Positions 61,801 to 64,000 of a stretch of 64,000 nucleotides of DNA are shown here, piece after piece. Source of the stretch: Allolobophora icterica (Eukaryota; Annelida; Clitellata; Crassiclitellata; Lumbricidae); the NCBI GenBank assembly GCA_963556255.1, contig OY744606.1, positions 315,001 to 379,000 on the forward strand. Reading direction: 5' to 3'. Every line of letters starts with the position of its first letter. Position 1 is the stretch's first letter. Below the pieces are notes generated by a model. It did no database searches. It saw only the letters and a program-made list of their open reading frames with translations, and was not told the DNA's origin. The position numbers and the translations under genes were made by a program.

Positions 61801-63875
61801 AATCTTGAAACTCAAGCCTAAGTCTCTACCTTGACAATGATATCATTCAGGATTATGCTCCTCAAGGACTTTCACGATGACTCATAAACTTCCTAATAAC
61901 CACCACCACCTCCTCCTCCTCCTCCTCCTCCACCACCAAACGACCACCAAGGCCTTTTTCTTTTGACTTGGATCCATTGACTTGGATCCAGGACACAGCA
62001 TAAGTGTTGCCAATCCCAAGAATTGTTCACGCACGGGTGCACAACGTCCCTTAACATTCAACAGACCGAGACCATTTGGCACTCGGATCATCTGAGCCAA
62101 AGCAGACGTCATCACTCAATGTAGAACTGTGGCAACAATTCAGTTAAGCCCTGGGTAAGAAGTCCAGCTGACGGCATTCACCAATACACACAGACACTTG
62201 TCAACATCATCGCACGTGCCTCAGGCAGGTATACTCTGACAGCGAGGCACACATTATAAGCGTCTGCTTACATCACCAATATTACCGACCAGGAAGGAAC
62301 AGTAAGGTCCACGTCAATGGCCCTTGCAGCCACATAAGATGTCCTTAAATATTGGATACTATTACTACCTGTTCGCAGATGGGTGTACAACAGGTTAGCA
62401 TGCTGAACTGTCAGTGAAGAGATGGGGTTTGAATCCCAGCAACAGCAGAAAACTGTTTCAAGATTTGCCTAGCCAACTCAGCGATAATGCTCCCCTGAGA
62501 CGGTTACTGTGTAGGGACCTTGAGCAAGTCCTCCACTCGCAACTGCTCAGCGATGTTTGGTCATCAGATAGTGGTGCTTAATAAATGCATAATAACAATA
62601 ACAATAATAGTAATAATAATAACAATAATAGTAATAATAATAAGAATAATAGTAATAATAATAACAATAACAAAAATAGTAATAATAATAATAAGAATAA
62701 TAGTAGTAATAATAATGTATCTTCAATGGACGCAGGTCTTGTCCAATTGCGAGCGAGGACTTTCAATGTCTCGCCACAAATCATACATTTGCCTTGAGTA
62801 ATTTTAAAAAGAAGTTCCGCATTCAGAGAATCAATGATTTATAAGAAGTCCTTAAATCAGTAAGTAACTGAGACTGAATCGCAGGAAAAGCCACTCACCC
62901 GACTGGGCGATAAGAAAGGCGGTGAGACGATATACTTCCAGTTGCCTCGAGAGCCAAGCCAACTCTTAACGTTGGCCAGAGTTGGACTGGTCAACTCATC
63001 GATCAACTACAAAACAACAATCAAGGTCAACTTTAAAACCAGTTCGTAAACTAATGAAAGCAACGGGTCTTCTGCTCTCTGTTGGATGTCAATTTGGTTT
63101 CTCCAATGGATCGTGATTTTTGATTGCGACTGAAGAAACCATCGACTGATGCTTTGGACATTGAGATAACGGCGCTACAGAAGTCATTAGATCGGAGAGG
63201 TCAGTTGAGGTTAGGTAAAGGCAAGGCAATGTAAGGGAAAGCGACGTAATGGTAGGGTAAAGCAATGCAAGTCAAGGAAGATGAGGCAAGGCAAAGCAAC
63301 GTAAGATGAGGTACAATAGCATGCTAATGATAAAGAACATAATACAAGGTAAGTTAATAAAGGTCAGTTAAAAAGGTAAGTCAAAAAAGGTAAGTTAAAA
63401 AAGGCAAGGCTCCCATGGTTCATATGGACCGTAGGGGAGGCGCTTTCCTGTAGTCGGCCCTTGAGTTAGCAGTGGACAAATCCCAAGGTCCAGGACATGG
63501 GATAAGCACATCGCAGGACTTACCACTTACTTCCAGCTTACTCCACTACCAAATTCAAATTATACAGCCTGGTAACAGAGACACAATTGCAAACAATTTG
63601 TCCAGGGTCGTTACACGGAGTCAAACCCACAACTGCATGATCATTGACCAAGACTGCTGCTGACAGACCACAATACCGGTAATTCATCGAGGTATGACAA
63701 AGTAAGGTAGAATACAATGCTGGGTAAAGTGGAATGGTAGAATAATGTGACGACAATGAGAAAGGCTCAAGTGGCAATGGAGGGAACTCTCTAACAATCA
63801 TCCTTAAATCTACCTGTACGTACCTTCTGCAGTGACTCCGGATCTGTAACATCCTGTATGGCCACGATTCCAACC
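48104..63875 (-). CDS. Unidentified multi-exon gene, partial at both ends
   Basis: Exons on the minus strand with good splice sites and compatible phases: 63875-63824 (VGIVAIQDVTDPESLQK), 63006-62899 (36 codons: LIDELTSPTLANVKSWLGSR, then GNWKYIVSPPFLSPSR), perhaps 56197-56093, 54909-54778 (44 codons, HLAFLYDTEKDVQLTNSGF, then SVPLFLAEFN) and 48227-48104 (41 codons, VRSSFDITIANIYLEPEEEN, then a helical ERLSEELIHPVASILAQYE). The middle part alternates polar and hydrophobic residues like a beta-sandwich. The 5' end lies beyond the window and the 3' end beyond the gap. I do not recognise the family. It may be more than one gene, because the introns between the second and fourth exons span 8 kb. 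Confidence 0.5.
48419..48472. repeat. (TAA)n microsatellite
   Basis: About 18 TAA units. Confidence 0.95.
50010..50275 (-). mobile_element. tRNA-derived SINE, family A
   Basis: On the minus strand the head carries CTAATGGCTAGTGCACCGAC and then AGAGTTCAAATCC; the tail matches the 6.1-kb and 45.7-kb copies (AAGCTAATCC...GGCAGCCATG on plus). Confidence 0.75.
50860..51130 (+). mobile_element. CR1/jockey-like LINE 3' ORF end
   Basis: The broken plus frame reads FDRHSFTVAGTSSIWNSLPP, HIHNSPTERLSFALN, stop, KLNSSSL, the usual C-terminus of non-LTR reverse transcriptases (AFSVAGPxxWNSLP...FKxxLKTxLF). Confidence 0.7.
52397..52470. repeat. (ATAC)n microsatellite
   Basis: About 17 units with GTAC interruptions; a second ATAC/ACAC-rich run is at about 53,030-53,105. 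Confidence 0.93.
53340..54121 (+). mobile_element. LINE reverse transcriptase C-terminal fragment
   Basis: With frameshifts and stops the plus strand reads RRFDLMINAEETKTMV, FVYLGGLINADSS, YETVIHPIFLYSFECWTMQK, RRWFGHVERMP and RPRLRWIDNI. This is the thumb and tail of a non-LTR reverse transcriptase, inactive. Confidence 0.82.
54778..54909 (-). CDS. Exon of unidentified gene
   Basis: Acceptor gtcgtaaag and donor gtaaga, 44 codons, phase 0/0. It begins MSCHLAFLYDTEKD and ends PLFLAEFN. Codon use is GC-richer than the flanks. Confidence 0.6.
55125..55375 (-). mobile_element. tRNA-derived SINE, family A
   Basis: The minus-strand head contains GTCTAGTGGTTAGTTTTGCTC and CGAGAGTTCAGACACC (mutated B box). 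Confidence 0.65.
56093..56197 (-). CDS. Possible exon of unidentified gene
   Basis: 35 codons in phase 0/0 (VVTSDVNEDVLETLTLISF, ending SNASVN), compatible with the next exon. The donor gtggcc is weak, and the acceptor tract is the nearby (TCC)n microsatellite, so this call is uncertain. Confidence 0.3.
56225..56282. repeat. (AGG)n microsatellite
   Basis: About 18 AGG units with one AAG interruption, adjoining the possible exon at 56,093-56,197. Confidence 0.92.
56407..58760 (-). mobile_element. 2.35-kb degraded hAT transposon
   Basis: A perfect 8-bp duplication GCTCAGCC (56,399-56,406 and 58,761-58,768) flanks ends CAGTGGCGTAGCCAGG and, in reverse, CAGAGGCGTAGCTAGG. On the minus strand, at about 56,949-57,242, is a transposase remnant with a TTF-type zinc-finger pattern (FPRCDGRVFRSAWLKEY, then WLAYSK). 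Nested inside are a reversed family B SINE 3' end (about 56,583-56,680) and an inverted pair ATTGCCCTACTCAGAAGTG (57,954-57,972 and 58,298-58,316). Confidence 0.88.
56949..57242 (-). pseudogene. hAT transposase N-terminal fragment (TTF-type finger)
   Basis: 97-codon frame. After a helical start (TLHELHIGRYVDQAI) it shows the P-x-F-P ... R-x-F-x-x-x-W-L ... WL-x-YS pattern that precedes the cysteines of TTF-type fingers in hAT transposases. The catalytic DDE region is not visible, so it cannot encode an active enzyme. Confidence 0.6.
59160..59510 (+). mobile_element. LINE reverse transcriptase 3' fragment
   Basis: The plus frame FENKCVRKLLRIPWTKRKTT, then after a frameshift IGWIGLSGTSLMVAIRDRKR and WAMLIHS. 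This matches the end of craniate/invertebrate non-LTR ORF2 proteins. Confidence 0.75.
59901..59937 (+). repeat. Poly-G tract
   Basis: 37 bases, nearly all G with single T breaks (GGGGTGGGGGGGGGGGTGGG type), able to form a G-quadruplex. Confidence 0.9.
61505..61800 (+). mobile_element. tRNA-derived SINE, family A
   Basis: Head TCTAGAGGTTAGTGTGCTGG then GGAGGTTCAAATG; body CAACCCATGTATAATGAGTA. It carries an internal triplication of GGTGCTGGTCACCCACCCTC (61,658-61,720). Confidence 0.75.
62585..62725. repeat. AAT/AAC-rich microsatellite
   Basis: Mixed AATAAC, AATAGT and AAT units, about 140 bp. Confidence 0.93.
62899..63006 (-). CDS. Exon of unidentified gene
   Basis: Acceptor gttgttttgtag and donor gtgagt, 36 codons, phase 0/0, so it joins the exon at 63,824 without a shift. 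It is rich in Pro/Ser near the end (YIVSPPFLSPSR). Confidence 0.55.
63195..63410. repeat. GGTAAG/GGCAAG-rich simple repeat
   Basis: Irregular repeats of GGTAAG, GGCAAG and GGTAAA. Similar tracts occur at 1,665-1,765 and 3,045-3,190. Confidence 0.75.
63824..63875 (-). CDS. Exon of unidentified gene
   Basis: Acceptor tttattcgtag and donor gtacgt. One base completes the previous codon, then 17 codons VGIVAIQDVTDPESLQK, ending in phase 0. Confidence 0.5.
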
Positions 63876-64000
63876 CTACGAATAAATTTCACAAGATATT
63901 TTGAAATAATTCCTACACACATTCAATAGTTTCAAAGCTGTATTCAGAAATGATTCTTAAACACAAGAAATAGTTTCAATAATACATTTTAAACACAATT

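Noticed and set aside
61990..62115. Minus-strand frame with SALAQMIRVPNGLGLLNVKG
   Set aside because: No splice sites in phase with neighbouring exons; more likely repeat-derived, though I could not name the repeat.

Overview
The window is nuclear DNA from an animal, most likely a marine invertebrate. The evidence is: multi-exon genes with GT-AG introns whose reading phases close exactly; metazoan gene families (XK-related scramblase-like protein, MBOAT acyltransferase, HERPUD); many tRNA-derived SINEs, non-LTR retrotransposon fragments and hAT-type DNA transposons with 8-bp target duplications; and very long microsatellites. A frequent AGGCCTA word, mostly at 15-23 kb, fits my impression of some marine deuterostome genomes but does not identify the species. 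Nothing here resembles bacterial operons, CRISPR or phage.

Layout. 1.4-12.5 kb (minus): complete 12-coding-exon MBOAT1/2-type lysophospholipid acyltransferase (462 aa). 13.6-14.7 kb (plus), head to head with it: an intronless 354-aa ATP-grasp-like protein. 15-30 kb: gene-poor, with CAG, CATC, CA and TA microsatellites, a 50-unit 30-bp minisatellite, several DNA transposons, and an unusual 1.55-kb element at 18.8-20.3 kb carrying about nine copies of one 15-base word in divergent arms. 30.4-33.3 kb (minus): three-exon XK-related gene (459 aa). 36.1-43.8 kb (minus): complete ten-coding-exon mitochondrial lipoyl synthase LIAS (367 aa). 46.4 kb (plus): first coding exon of a HERPUD ubiquitin-like protein, which then runs into a 200-N gap at 47,377-47,576. 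48.1-63.9 kb (minus): scattered exons of a large gene I could not name, with a degraded hAT transposon (56.4-58.8 kb) in one intron.

The genes do not form a functional unit. MBOAT and XKR both act on membrane phospholipids (acyl remodelling and scrambling), LIAS is mitochondrial, HERPUD belongs to ER-associated degradation; this is ordinary animal gene mixing. Two head-to-head pairs (MBOAT / ATP-grasp, LIAS / HERPUD) may share promoter regions.

Exon boundaries were built by hand from splice consensus, phase and remembered family resemblance; no alignment or transcript data were available.
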